DNA of 64,000 bases from Flavobacterium sediminilitoris. GTDB taxonomy: Bacteria > Bacteroidota > Bacteroidia > Flavobacteriales > Flavobacteriaceae. The stretch lies in NCBI RefSeq assembly GCF_023008245.1, contig NZ_CP090145.1, positions 3,596,001 through 3,660,000 on the forward strand, read 5' to 3'. Below the pieces are notes generated by a model. The model searched no databases, had not been told where the DNA came from, and saw only the letters and a list, made by a program, of their open reading frames with translations. The first letter of the stretch is position 1; every line of letters starts with the position of its first letter. Positions 44,678 to 54,380 of the stretch are shown piece after piece. Made by a program: the position numbers and the translations under genes.

Positions 44678-45493
44678 ATGACACACTTACAATCTACAAT
44701 AGAACAAGCTTGGGATAATCGTTCCCTTTTACAAGAAGAAACAACTCAAAATGCCATAAGAGAAGTTATTGAATTAATAGATAATGGATCGCTTAGAGTG
44801 GCTGAACCAATTGCTGAAGGATGGCAAGTAAACGAATGGGTAAAAAAAGCTGTTGTTCTTTATTTTCCTATTCAGAAAATGGAAACACTTGAAGCGGGTA
44901 TTTTTGAATATCATGATAAGATGCCTTTAAAAAGAGGATATGCCGAAAAAGGAATACGTGTAGTGCCTAACGCAGTAGCTCGCCATGGTGCTTATATTTC
45001 TAAAGGGGTTATTTTAATGCCAAGTTATGTAAATATTGGTGCTTATGTTGATGAAGGAACAATGGTTGACACATGGGCTACAGTAGGAAGTTGTGCACAA
45101 ATTGGTAAAAATGTGCACTTATCAGGTGGTGTTGGAATTGGTGGTGTTTTAGAACCATTACAAGCTGCTCCAGTAATTATCGAAGATGGTGCTTTTATCG
45201 GATCTCGTTGTATTGTTGTGGAAGGAGTTCGTGTTGAAAAAGAAGCTGTTTTAGGAGCAAATGTAGTATTAACAGGTTCTACAAAAATTATTGATGTTAC
45301 AGGTGAAGAACCTAAAGAATATAAAGGAGTTGTTCCTGCAAGATCAGTAGTAATTCCTGGTACATATACTAAAAAATTTCCAGCAGGAGAATATCAAGTT
45401 CCTTGTGCTTTAATTATTGGACAAAGAAAACCTTCAACTGATTTAAAAACATCACTTAATGATGCTTTACGTGAATATAACGTAGCTGTTTAA
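44678..45493 (+). CDS. dapD: Tetrahydrodipicolinate N-succinyltransferase
   Basis: The 271-aa trimeric left-handed beta-helix enzyme is in the succinylase branch of lysine and diaminopimelate synthesis. Hexapeptide repeats (GAYISKGVILMPSYVNIGAY, GSCAQIGKNVHLSGGVGIGG) and the VRVVPNAVARHGA-like segment IRVVPNAVARHGA are typical. Length matches the family. It has its own -7 box TATCTTTG at 44654-44661 and is followed 16 nt later by the glycan-locus LTA-synthase-like gene, so read-through is likely. Confidence 0.95.
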   Translation: MTHLQSTIEQAWDNRSLLQEETTQNAIREVIELIDNGSLRVAEPIAEGWQVNEWVKKAVVLYFPIQKMETLEAGIFEYHDKMPLKRGYAEKGIRVVPNAVARHGAYISKGVILMPSYVNIGAYVDEGTMVDTWATVGSCAQIGKNVHLSGGVGIGGVLEPLQAAPVIIEDGAFIGSRCIVVEGVRVEKEAVLGANVVLTGSTKIIDVTGEEPKEYKGVVPARSVVIPGTYTKKFPAGEYQVPCALIIGQRKPSTDLKTSLNDALREYNVAV

Positions 45494-45509
45494 AATATTT
45501 TACAATAAC

Positions 45510-47375
45510 ATGCAAAATTATTTTCAAAGTGTAAAACTGTTTTTTAAACGTTTTACACTTGTTTTATTCTTATACCAAGTTTGTCGTATTTTATTTTACT
45601 TATTTAATAGTAGTAATTTTAATGCTATTACTTTTAAAAGTATTATTGGTGGTTTACATTTTGATTTATCTGCAATAGCATATATCAACCTTCTTTTTGC
45701 TTTATTTCATTTTATTCCAGGTAATTTTAAATATAAACCTAGTTACCAAAAAGTATTAAAAGTAACTTTCTATACTGTTAACCTTATTTTTCTACTTACT
45801 AATTTTGTGGATTTTGAATATTATAAATTCACAGGAAGAAGAAGTACATTTGGTATGATAACAGCAAGTGGAATGGAAAATGAAATTAAAACTTTAATAT
45901 TTTCTTTTCTTTCTGAATTTTGGTATTTACCAATTATTGCGATACTGCTTTCTTTTCTATTTTGGAAATCAATTCCTACATTAAAAATTATTTCAATTCA
46001 AAATAATACTAAAATTCAAATCTTAAAACAATTTGGGTTTTTCTTGCTTTTTATGGGAGTTATTTTTTTATTTGGAAGAGGTGGTTTTCAAAAAAAACCA
46101 TTACGAATTGTAGATTCGGTAAGTTATGGTTCTATAAACCAATCTGCGTTTGTATTGAATACTCCTTTTTCTATTTTAAAGACAATTGGTAAGAAAGAAA
46201 CATTAGAGGCTCCTAATTTTTATTCGGAAAAAGAATTAAATACTATTTTCAATCCAGTATTAGAAATTAATCCAAAAGGAGAACCTACAAAAAAAAATGT
46301 AGCAATTATAATTTTAGAAAGTTTTGGTAGAGAGAATATCCAACGCGGACAAACTCCTTTTTTAGATTCTCTACTAACTAAATCTTTGTTTTTCGAAAAT
46401 GGTTTTGCAAATGGCAAACTTTCTATAGACGCTGTTCCTTCTACACTTTCAAGTATTCCAAGTTTAATGAATCATTCATTAATCACTTCCAGTTATGCTA
46501 TAAACAATGTTTATGGATTGCCAAAAATATTAAAAGACAATGGTTACAATACTTCATTTTTTCATGGTGCTTTTAATGGTAGTCAGAATTTTGATCAATA
46601 TTGTAATGTTGCAGGTTTTGACAACTATTTCGGTAAAGATGAATATGTGGGTCCAGAATCTTTTGATGGAACATGGGGTGTTTTTGATGAAGACTTTTTT
46701 CAATTCTATTGCAGTAAAATGAATGAATTTAAAGAGCCTTTTTTTACTACAATTTTTAGTATTTCATCTCATAATCCTTATACTATTCCTGAAAAATATA
46801 AAGGAAAATTTCCAAAAGGAACGACAAAAATTCAAGAGAGTATTGCTTATACTGATTATGCATTAAAACTATTCTTTGAAAGTGCTAAAAAACAAGATTG
46901 GTATAAAAATACTATATTTGTTTTAACAGCCGATCATACTTCATCAGAAGCAACAGAGAAAAAATTTGAGACAAATGTTGGAAAATTTAGAGTCCCAATT
47001 GCTTTTTTTAACCCTGGTGATAAAAATTTTGGAGGAATCAGTTATCGTAATATGCAACAAATTGATATTATGCCATCAATTCTCGATTTGTTAAACATTA
47101 AAACAAAAATGATTACTTTTGGAAAACCATATAAATCTGAGAAAGATTTTGTTGTTTATTATTTAGATAATATTTATCATTATATTGATGGTGATTATTA
47201 TATGGCTTTTGATGGTAAAAAAGCAATAGGTTTATATCATTTTAAGAAAGATGAATTATTGAAAACAAACCTATTAAACTCGAATAAAGAGATTAGAACT
47301 AAAATGGAACGTTTTATTAAGGCATACATTCAATCTTTTAATACTCGATTAATAGATAATAAATTAGTTTTATAG
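45510..47375 (+). CDS. LTA-synthase/sulfatase-family phosphotransferase
   Basis: The 621-aa membrane enzyme has five N-terminal transmembrane helices (about 10-190) and a periplasmic alkaline-phosphatase-like domain (about 255-560). Landmarks are IIILESFGRENI (metal and catalytic region), AVPSTLSSIPSLM, FFHGAFNGSQNFDQY and FVLTADHTS. Such enzymes transfer phosphoglycerol or phosphoethanolamine to surface glycans. Start follows dapD by 16 nt; a GT9 gene begins 9 nt after it ends. In Gram-negative Bacteroidota the acceptor is probably LPS or capsule, not LTA (inference). Confidence 0.88.
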   Translation: MQNYFQSVKLFFKRFTLVLFLYQVCRILFYLFNSSNFNAITFKSIIGGLHFDLSAIAYINLLFALFHFIPGNFKYKPSYQKVLKVTFYTVNLIFLLTNFVDFEYYKFTGRRSTFGMITASGMENEIKTLIFSFLSEFWYLPIIAILLSFLFWKSIPTLKIISIQNNTKIQILKQFGFFLLFMGVIFLFGRGGFQKKPLRIVDSVSYGSINQSAFVLNTPFSILKTIGKKETLEAPNFYSEKELNTIFNPVLEINPKGEPTKKNVAIIILESFGRENIQRGQTPFLDSLLTKSLFFENGFANGKLSIDAVPSTLSSIPSLMNHSLITSSYAINNVYGLPKILKDNGYNTSFFHGAFNGSQNFDQYCNVAGFDNYFGKDEYVGPESFDGTWGVFDEDFFQFYCSKMNEFKEPFFTTIFSISSHNPYTIPEKYKGKFPKGTTKIQESIAYTDYALKLFFESAKKQDWYKNTIFVLTADHTSSEATEKKFETNVGKFRVPIAFFNPGDKNFGGISYRNMQQIDIMPSILDLLNIKTKMITFGKPYKSEKDFVVYYLDNIYHYIDGDYYMAFDGKKAIGLYHFKKDELLKTNLLNSNKEIRTKMERFIKAYIQSFNTRLIDNKLVL

Positions 47376-47384
47376 TACTTCAAA

Positions 47385-48446
47385 ATGAAAGTTTTAGTTA
47401 TTCAGCATAAAATGATTGGAGATGTTTTAGTAAGTAGCATTATTTGTGAAAACTTGAAAAAAGCATATCCTAACGCACAAATTGATTATTTAGTCAATAA
47501 TAATACTGTTGATATACTAAAGAATAATCCTTCTATCAGTAATTTAGTCATTTTTAACCCTAAAGAACAAAAAGGGATATGGAATTTATTACAATTTGCT
47601 TTTAAAATAAGAAAAGAAAAATACGATTTGGTAATAGATGCTTATTCAAAATTACAAAGTTGGATTATTTGTCTTATATGTGGTGGCAAACAAAAAATAT
47701 CATACCTAAAAAAAGGAAGAGAATTTATTTATACAGATACTGTTCCTTTTGCAGCATTTCCAGAGACTTACTTAGGTTTAGCCATAGAAAGACGGTTATC
47801 TTTACTTAATCCTTTACATTTAGCTATAGAGAAGATAACTGAACCCAAATTATATTTGTCATCAGAAGAAATTGAAAAAGCAAACGAAGCTTTTAAATAT
47901 CATTCTATTGATTCTTCTAGAAAGACAATCATGATTAGTTTACTAGGAAGTGAAAATATAAAAACATATCCTCTAAATTACATGACTCAGGTTGTGGATT
48001 ATATCGGAATTCATTATAATGTAAATATTCTCTTTAATTATTTTCCAAAACAACTAGAGCAAGCAAAAGAAGTGTTTGAAAATTGTTCTGATAAAACAAA
48101 GTCGAAAATATATTTTGAATTATTTGGAGATAGTTTGAGAGATTATATGGGACTTATGAATAATTGTGAATTAATAATTGGTAATGATGGCGGTGCTATT
48201 AATATGGCAAAAGCTTTAGGGAAATCGTCATTTATTATTTTTTCACCATGGATTGAAAAGAAAATTTGGGCTACATTTGAAGATGGAATAAAACATACTT
48301 CTGTTCATTTAAATGACTTTAAACCTGAATTATTTGAAGGTAAAACAGAAAAAGAGTTAAAAAGCCTTTCTTTAGAATATTATACTAAGTTTGAACCTGC
48401 TTTATTTTTAGAAAATATTAAAAGCTTCTTAGATTCTAAAGTTTAA
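47385..48446 (+). CDS. Glycosyltransferase family 9 (heptosyltransferase-like)
   Basis: The 353-aa GT-B enzyme has the GT9 start VLVIQHKMIGDVLVSSIICE, then DLVIDAYSKLQSW and the donor-site stretch LIIGNDGGAINMAKALG. GT9 proteins add heptose or a related sugar to the LPS inner core. The stop overlaps that of the convergent GT2 gene by 11 nt. Exact sugar unknown. Confidence 0.88.
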   Translation: MKVLVIQHKMIGDVLVSSIICENLKKAYPNAQIDYLVNNNTVDILKNNPSISNLVIFNPKEQKGIWNLLQFAFKIRKEKYDLVIDAYSKLQSWIICLICGGKQKISYLKKGREFIYTDTVPFAAFPETYLGLAIERRLSLLNPLHLAIEKITEPKLYLSSEEIEKANEAFKYHSIDSSRKTIMISLLGSENIKTYPLNYMTQVVDYIGIHYNVNILFNYFPKQLEQAKEVFENCSDKTKSKIYFELFGDSLRDYMGLMNNCELIIGNDGGAINMAKALGKSSFIIFSPWIEKKIWATFEDGIKHTSVHLNDFKPELFEGKTEKELKSLSLEYYTKFEPALFLENIKSFLDSKV

Positions 48447-49248
48447 GAATTCCGTTTTTGGTTTGTATAATTTTATTTTTAATATTATAAGCTCTTATTT
48501 TTAGGTTTTTATCCCATTCTTCTTGCTTAAAATATCCTCTTTCATGATCTAAATGCAAACAAATTGCTGAATACCTAATCTGTTTAGATAAGATGCCATA
48601 GTTTAGCATCCTTTCTCCTATTTCTCTATCTAATCCACCATATTGCATATCTTCATTAAAACCATTCACTGCAATTAAATCTTCTTTAAAACAAGAGGTG
48701 TTATGTCCGTTAAATGTCCTTTTTGTAGGAGTAATCCAATTCATAAACAATGTAAAAGGCTTAAATCGGATTAGTTTAGTTAATTTAAAATTTGTTTTTA
48801 CTTTATTTTTAGACAACCATGAAGGGTTAAAGCACTGTTTAGATAAAATATCTTCTTTTGTAATTATAGAAGATGTGTATAATGGTAATTTGAAATAACC
48901 TCCAGATAAAAAATATCCTTTTCTTTTATATTTAAGATGAGTTGATACAAAATCTTCTCTTGGAATACAATCTCCATCGGTAAATATAATATAATCTGAG
49001 TTTGCTTTTAAAATGGCTTTGTTTAATATTTTGCATTTTTGAAAACCATTGTCTTCTTGCCAAACATGTATTATTGGATATTTAAATGAGTGTGAAAATT
49101 GATCCAATAATTCTCTGGTTTTTTGGGTAGAACCATCATCTGCAATAACTACTTCAAAATCATTCTCAGTTTGGTTTTCATAACCAATAAGAACTTTTTT
49201 GAGCCATTCTTCGGAGTTGTAAGTAGTAATTATTACTGATAGTTTCAT
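48436..49248 (-). CDS. GT2 glycosyltransferase with galactosyltransferase-type C-terminus
   Basis: The 270-aa GT-A enzyme starts LSVIITTYNSEEWLKKVL and has VVIADDGST and FTDGDCIPREDF (a DxD-type motif). The C-terminal region FNEDMQYGGLDREIGERMLN is the Glyco_transf_7C signature. It probably builds LPS core or capsule. Its 3' end overlaps the convergent GT9 gene by 11 nt. Confidence 0.88.
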   Translation of the reverse strand: MKLSVIITTYNSEEWLKKVLIGYENQTENDFEVVIADDGSTQKTRELLDQFSHSFKYPIIHVWQEDNGFQKCKILNKAILKANSDYIIFTDGDCIPREDFVSTHLKYKRKGYFLSGGYFKLPLYTSSIITKEDILSKQCFNPSWLSKNKVKTNFKLTKLIRFKPFTLFMNWITPTKRTFNGHNTSCFKEDLIAVNGFNEDMQYGGLDREIGERMLNYGILSKQIRYSAICLHLDHERGYFKQEEWDKNLKIRAYNIKNKIIQTKNGILKL

Positions 49249-49362
49249 TCAAAGTATAAAAAGGTGAAAAACGCTTATCTTACAAATTCAAAAAAATATG
49301 TAAATGAAAAATAAAGTGTTAAATAGAACCACAGGCAAAAATAGCATAAACAAATAAAAATA

Positions 49363-50124
49363 CTACTTTTTCCAAAACTTTAATTTCTTTTTTAACCTTT
49401 TTTTTCTGTGAAACCTATATTGAAAATCCTGAGTAAATTGCCACATTGTTTTAAAAATGTGTTCTTCTTCTTCTCCAGATACTTTTGCATACTCATTACT
49501 CATAATTGTAATCATTTCTTTTTTGGGAGTAATTTTTGAAAGATTCTTCATTCTTAATTCAAAACTCATTTCTTTATGGAAATTCATTCTATTTAAATCT
49601 ACTAAATAAAAATTATAAGAACCATCATGATTATTCTTTATTAAGGTATTTCCAGGAGTATGATCTTTAAATTCAATTCCATTTTTATGCATATCATAGG
49701 TAAAATGAATAAACTGACGTAAAATATTCTCTCCATCTGGATAATTCGTTTCAACTAATTCTCTATATGTTAAATCGCAAAATATATGCTCACAAACATA
49801 ATAACTATCTTTTAGTCCTATAATATCTGTATTTTCAGAATAAGCAATAGGTTTAGGTGTTCCAATATTATTTTTTAGTAAAACAGTTGCATATTCATAA
49901 GAACGCCTAGCTTTTGACTTTCTAAAATACTTATAAATAATTCTATTAATTAATATAGGTTTTCTAAACGATTTTATATTCAACGTTAATGCTTCGTCAA
50001 CCTCAAAAAGTTTAATTGTATTTCTTTTTCCAGCAACAAATAATTCGCCTGATGTATGAAAATTTTCAATACTCGAAATTATTTTATTTTTTAGATTTGT
50101 ATATATAGGAAAAATGGTAAGCAT
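49363..50124 (-). CDS. Lipopolysaccharide kinase (Kdo/WaaP-like) family protein
   Basis: The 253-aa protein has the kinase-like fold of the InaA/WaaP/KdkA group. The catalytic loop HKNGIEFKDHTPGNTLI (His-x-x-Gly-x-x-Phe-x-Asp) and the later YLVDLNRMNF (DFG-like) are visible. Members phosphorylate Kdo or heptose in the LPS inner core. The ATG at 50124 (MLTIFPIY), preceded by AAAAAAAG, is preferred to the one at 50154, which would leave almost no room for divergent promoters before the GT4 gene. The neighbouring GT9 and GT2 genes support an LPS core role. Confidence 0.8.
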   Translation of the reverse strand: MLTIFPIYTNLKNKIISSIENFHTSGELFVAGKRNTIKLFEVDEALTLNIKSFRKPILINRIIYKYFRKSKARRSYEYATVLLKNNIGTPKPIAYSENTDIIGLKDSYYVCEHIFCDLTYRELVETNYPDGENILRQFIHFTYDMHKNGIEFKDHTPGNTLIKNNHDGSYNFYLVDLNRMNFHKEMSFELRMKNLSKITPKKEMITIMSNEYAKVSGEEEEHIFKTMWQFTQDFQYRFHRKKRLKKKLKFWKK

Positions 50125-50198
50125 CTTTTTTTTGCCAAAAATAAGGATAACCAATTAATTATTTGGAAACATATCTTATTTTTACTGAAATTAATTTC

Positions 50199-51254
50199 AT
50201 GAACGTTTTTTTAGAATCTCACAACATCAATAACAAAGCAGGTGGTCTTGGAACTTTTAATTACCAACTAATTAAAGCTATTTCTAATTTAGATATTTCC
50301 AATTTAGATATTACACTAAATGCAAAACATCCTGAAAGATTACAAAATGAATTTAAAAACACGTTTAAATATTCAAAATATACTAGTTTAGAACGTCATT
50401 TTTTATTTAGAAAAAAAACAAAATATGATGTTTGGCATAGTTTAAATCAAAATACAAAAGTTGAGCCCTTTTTTAAACCTAAAAAATACATTTTAACTAT
50501 TCATGATGTTAATTTTGTAGAAGAGATCTCAACAAATATGAATCATAAGGTTAATAAAAAATTTATTGAAAAATTAAATCGCGCTGATGTTATAACTTAC
50601 ATTTCTGAGTTTGCAAAGAAACAAACACATCAATATTTTAATGTTCCAAATGTTCCTGAGCACATTATTTATAATGGCAATCCGTCAGAAGTAAAAATTG
50701 AAAATAATTCTTTCGTTCCTGATTTTAAATTAAACCAACCTTTTTTCTATTCTATTGGTGATTTTATTCCTCGTAAAAACTTTTTATCAATCGTAAAAAT
50801 GATGTCATTTATTGAAGGATATCGTTTAATTATTTCTGGAAATAATCAAAAAGAGTATGGTTATGAAATTAGTAAGTATATTACTGAAAATAATTTACAA
50901 GATAAAGTTATTCTAACTGGAAAAGTCAGTGATGAAGCTAAACAATATTATTTAGAAAATTGTACTGCCTTTCTTTTTCCTTCTATTAGAGAAGGTTTTG
51001 GCTTACCTCCTATTGAGGCTATGAAATTTGACAAACCTGTTTTTCTTTCAAATTTAACTTCATTACCTGAAATTGGTGGCGATGCTGCTTTTTATTGGGA
51101 TAATTTTGACCCAAATTATATGAAAACTTTTTTATTTTCTAAACTGAATGATTTTGAAAGCAATAAGCATTTTTATCTTGAAAAAATAAGAACTAGAGCC
51201 AATTTCTTTTCTTGGGAAAAAGCTGCTAAAGAATATATAAAGCTATATATATAA
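50199..51254 (+). CDS. Glycosyltransferase family 4
   Basis: The 351-aa GT-B enzyme begins MNVFLESHNINNKAGGLGTF and has a donor-site end FPSIREGFGLPPIEAMKFDKP, the E-x7-E pattern of GT4, after IGDFIPRKNF and VILTGKVSD. The ATG at 50199 is chosen over a TTG at 50163, which adds residues unlike any GT4 start. It is followed by a bidirectional terminator. Confidence 0.88.
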   Translation: MNVFLESHNINNKAGGLGTFNYQLIKAISNLDISNLDITLNAKHPERLQNEFKNTFKYSKYTSLERHFLFRKKTKYDVWHSLNQNTKVEPFFKPKKYILTIHDVNFVEEISTNMNHKVNKKFIEKLNRADVITYISEFAKKQTHQYFNVPNVPEHIIYNGNPSEVKIENNSFVPDFKLNQPFFYSIGDFIPRKNFLSIVKMMSFIEGYRLIISGNNQKEYGYEISKYITENNLQDKVILTGKVSDEAKQYYLENCTAFLFPSIREGFGLPPIEAMKFDKPVFLSNLTSLPEIGGDAAFYWDNFDPNYMKTFLFSKLNDFESNKHFYLEKIRTRANFFSWEKAAKEYIKLYI

Positions 51255-51260
51255 ACATGC

Positions 51261-51295
51261 AAAAAAGCTTTTACTTAAAAAATAAAAGCTTTTTT
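51261..51295. terminator. Bidirectional terminator between convergent glycosyltransferase genes
   Basis: A 13-bp perfect inverted repeat (AAAAAAGCTTTTA and its complement) with a 9-nt loop has A/T runs on both sides, so it can serve both the GT4 gene (+) and the gene at 51318 (-). Confidence 0.85.
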
Positions 51296-51317
51296 TATTG
51301 TCAAATCTAAAACTCGA

Positions 51318-52187
51318 CTATTTGCTTTTTTTGAACAAAAATTTAAACCACTGCCCAAAGTTCTTTTTTATTAAAAACCAACTACTTATTTTCATTGATT
51401 TATCATTTTTGAAGTTTGTTAAAATTTCATCAAGTGAATTTCCTGGCATAAATTTTAATGTTTTCCAATGCATTGGTTCTAGATAGAAGAAGCCTTCATG
51501 CTCATGATAATTGGTTTCATTAACTGCATCCCATTTTTTCATAAAACTATCTTTATCAATATCTGAATTGTGTCCCCAATTGTCTAGTTTTTTTATTAAG
51601 TCTTCTCGCTCTCTTGATAAACAATCATGCAAAGCAATCGATGAAACATAAATAGAACGACATTTCCCGTGACGACCTACTTTATAGTTAGGTTTATTTG
51701 TTGCCACCATAAATTTATCAAACTTATCTACATATAAGACACCACCTTTTACATTCTTATATTGATTAATTTTGAAGCAACATATTTGTATGTGTTCTTT
51801 ACTCGTAAGAAAATGATTATTTGCTTTTAAATATTCTACAAATGATTTGAAATCAAAAAAATATTCATCAGAATCTAATTGAATTAGCCAATTTCCAATT
51901 CCCATTTTTTCTGCTAAAAGTTTTCTCTCTCTTATCTCACATTCCATTGTAGAAAAGCCTTCTACATAAAAACTTTCTTCATAAATATGAATTTTGTTCT
52001 TTACATCAAATTCTTTAATCCATTGAAAAAAACTATCATCAATATGAATATCTGAGCCATTCCAAGTCTTCCTATTTTTATCAATTGCTAAAAATATTTC
52101 ATCTGAATTATCATAAATTGGGGGAATTGCAAATTTTAATAATTCATAATCATAAGATACTAGGAATCCTACTTGAATTTTGTTCAT
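51318..52187 (-). CDS. GT-A-fold glycosyltransferase-like protein
   Basis: The 289-aa protein has an early VGFLVSYDYELLKFAIPPIY and a metal-binding-type motif LIQLDSDEYFFDF (about 108-120), as in GT2-like enzymes that act on surface glycans. The C-terminal part has HDCLSRERED and HWKTLKFMPG, which I do not recognise from a named family. A -7 box TATATTTG on the minus strand (52199-52206) lies just before the start, facing the promoter of the next gene. Confidence 0.72.
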   Translation of the reverse strand: MNKIQVGFLVSYDYELLKFAIPPIYDNSDEIFLAIDKNRKTWNGSDIHIDDSFFQWIKEFDVKNKIHIYEESFYVEGFSTMECEIRERKLLAEKMGIGNWLIQLDSDEYFFDFKSFVEYLKANNHFLTSKEHIQICCFKINQYKNVKGGVLYVDKFDKFMVATNKPNYKVGRHGKCRSIYVSSIALHDCLSREREDLIKKLDNWGHNSDIDKDSFMKKWDAVNETNYHEHEGFFYLEPMHWKTLKFMPGNSLDEILTNFKNDKSMKISSWFLIKKNFGQWFKFLFKKSK

Positions 52188-52198
52188 GTTTTTTTTTA

Positions 52199-52240
52199 CA
52201 AATATAAGGTTAAAATTTTCTTAATAAAATCTTACATTTG
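52199..52240. promoter_or_regulatory. Divergent promoter pair between two glycosyltransferase genes
   Basis: TATATTTG reads leftward at 52199-52206 (12 nt before the start at 52187) and TACATTTG reads rightward at 52233-52240 (27 nt before the start at 52267). No clear -33 TTG was found for either. Confidence 0.5.
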
Positions 52241-52266
52241 TCCTTCTACTCAAAAAAAAAAATAGC

Positions 52267-53262
52267 ATGAAGAAATTAACTGTAATAATGCCTGTTTATA
52301 ATGGTGAATTATATATTGAAGAAGCCATTAATAGTCTACAAAATCAGACATTTAGTGATTTCGACTTAATTATATTAAATGATAATTCATCAGATAGTAC
52401 TGTTTCTATAATTGAAAAAATAAAAGCTAATGACGATCGTATTATTTTAATTAATAAAACAAAAAATGAAGGACCTGCTAATTTAAGAAATGAAGGAATT
52501 GATATAGCACAAACTGAATATATTGCATTATTAGATGCTGATGATATTGCTTTACCAACACGTTTTGAAAAACAAATAAATGTTTTAGATAATAATCCTA
52601 AAATAGGGTTATGCGGAACTTGGTTTACCATTTTTGGTGATAAAAAAGAAAAAATTTTAAAACATTCTGAAAAACATGAAAATTTAAAAGTTCAATTTTT
52701 ACACAGTTGCGGATTAGGAAATTCAACTGTAATGTTTCGAAAAACAATGATAGGGAATTTACGTTTTGAACATCAATATGTTCCAGCGGAAGATTATGGT
52801 TTATGGAGTGAATTTATTGCTAAATCTGAATTTTACAATATTCCTGAATCTTTAGTACGATATCGTTGGCATTCAGGAAATATTAGTCAAACTAAAGAAG
52901 AAAACTTGAGAATCGCAGAAGTGGCAATTAAAAAAAGACAATTAGAACAATTAGAAATTTCTTCTCAGGACGAAAATAGCATCTATTATGTGAATGCTGT
53001 TTCATTAAAAAGGAAACAATCAGCGGAAGATATTATAAAAACGATAAAAGCTTCTAAAGTTTTAAAACAAAAAAATGAAAAATTAAATATTTACAATCAT
53101 ACGATTTTTTGCAAACATATTGATAGAATGATTATTAGAACTATTCGTAATTCTAAAGAGTATAATTTAGCCTTTTATAAATTCATCAAAAATGAATCAG
53201 ATTATTTTAATAAAATTAAAACATTAGATAAAGTTATTTTTTATTTGAAATGTGTTTTTTAA
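52267..53262 (+). CDS. Glycosyltransferase family 2
   Basis: The 331-aa GT-A enzyme has LTVIMPVYNGELYIEEAINS, DLIILNDNSSD, EYIALLDADDIALPTRFEKQ (DxD motif) and FRYVPAEDYGLW-like VPAEDYGLWSEF. It probably adds a sugar to a surface polysaccharide or O-antigen. It converges on the next GT2 gene with only 2 nt between stops. Confidence 0.92.
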   Translation: MKKLTVIMPVYNGELYIEEAINSLQNQTFSDFDLIILNDNSSDSTVSIIEKIKANDDRIILINKTKNEGPANLRNEGIDIAQTEYIALLDADDIALPTRFEKQINVLDNNPKIGLCGTWFTIFGDKKEKILKHSEKHENLKVQFLHSCGLGNSTVMFRKTMIGNLRFEHQYVPAEDYGLWSEFIAKSEFYNIPESLVRYRWHSGNISQTKEENLRIAEVAIKKRQLEQLEISSQDENSIYYVNAVSLKRKQSAEDIIKTIKASKVLKQKNEKLNIYNHTIFCKHIDRMIIRTIRNSKEYNLAFYKFIKNESDYFNKIKTLDKVIFYLKCVF

Positions 53263-53264
53263 GA

Positions 53265-54233
53265 TTATCCTTTTTTATTGAGAAATCTATATTGAAATAT
53301 CCTTTTATAATACTTAAATTTAACTGATAAACTTGCATTTGAAAAAAAACTATTAATTAATTTTTCTTGATTTTGATCTATATTTCCTCCATTGTATTTC
53401 ATTTTTAAGGCTTCAAATGCTGCACTTCTTTTTAAAGTTTTTAAAGTTTTTTCTATATTTTTTGTCTTACTTTTAGTTACAATATTATACATCTCATTAA
53501 TATTTAACCAAGATGAATATCTTTGAAAATATAATGATTTCATTGAATAAACCCCTCCTTCATGTATTCTATAAACCGAACTCTTAAAATTAAGAAATGC
53601 TCCATCTCCTTTATTTAATAAAATCATGTAGAGTGAATTATCTTTGAAGTATTCTAATCTTGATAATATTGACATATCTAATGCATCTTTCTTAAATACA
53701 ACTGTTAATGTCAATGTACAATAAGGATTAAAAAGATTATCAAAATCTATTGTAGTAACATCTAATTTAAAATTAAATTTATTTTCTCTATAATTTGTTC
53801 CATTAAAGTTTAAATAGTCAGTCCAACAAACCACATAATTAGAATTATTTTCTAAAAAATCAACTTGTTTTTGAAGTTTATATTCATCAGACCAATAGTC
53901 ATCACCTTCACATAGAGCAATATATTTTCCTTTACATTTTGGGAAAGTATATTCTGCCCAAATATTAATATTTTTAGAATATTTATTATCACTTTGAAAT
54001 ATTGCTTTTATTATTTGAGGATACTTTTCTTGATATTCCTTTATAATCAAAGGAGTTCTATCTGTTGAAGCATCATCATGAATAACTATTTCGAAAGGGA
54101 AATCAGTTTTTTGATTTAAAAAACTTTCAATAGTTTCACTTATATAATTTTCGTGATTATAACTGTGACAAACTATAGATAATATAGTATTATTCTTCTC
54201 ATTTATAACTTTATCATTCTTATCTTTGTCCAA
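53265..54233 (-). CDS. Glycosyltransferase family 2
   Basis: The 322-aa GT-A enzyme has LSIVCHSYNHENYISETIES, EIVIHDDASTD, KYIALCEGDDYWSDEYKLQK (the EGDDYW version of the DxD motif) and a basic C-terminal tail. This subtype is common in Bacteroidota polysaccharide loci. Acceptor and donor are not inferable. Confidence 0.92.
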   Translation of the reverse strand: MDKDKNDKVINEKNNTILSIVCHSYNHENYISETIESFLNQKTDFPFEIVIHDDASTDRTPLIIKEYQEKYPQIIKAIFQSDNKYSKNINIWAEYTFPKCKGKYIALCEGDDYWSDEYKLQKQVDFLENNSNYVVCWTDYLNFNGTNYRENKFNFKLDVTTIDFDNLFNPYCTLTLTVVFKKDALDMSILSRLEYFKDNSLYMILLNKGDGAFLNFKSSVYRIHEGGVYSMKSLYFQRYSSWLNINEMYNIVTKSKTKNIEKTLKTLKRSAAFEALKMKYNGGNIDQNQEKLINSFFSNASLSVKFKYYKRIFQYRFLNKKG

Positions 54234-54380
54234 TATGTCTTTTTTTAATTAGATTTATGTTGTAAATTTAATTTAAATTAATTACAAAATCAAAGGCATA
54301 AAAATGAAGTTTGTTTTTAAATAAAACATACTTCTTAAAATAGTCATTTACATATTACTCATTTTTAAAAAATTATAGCT

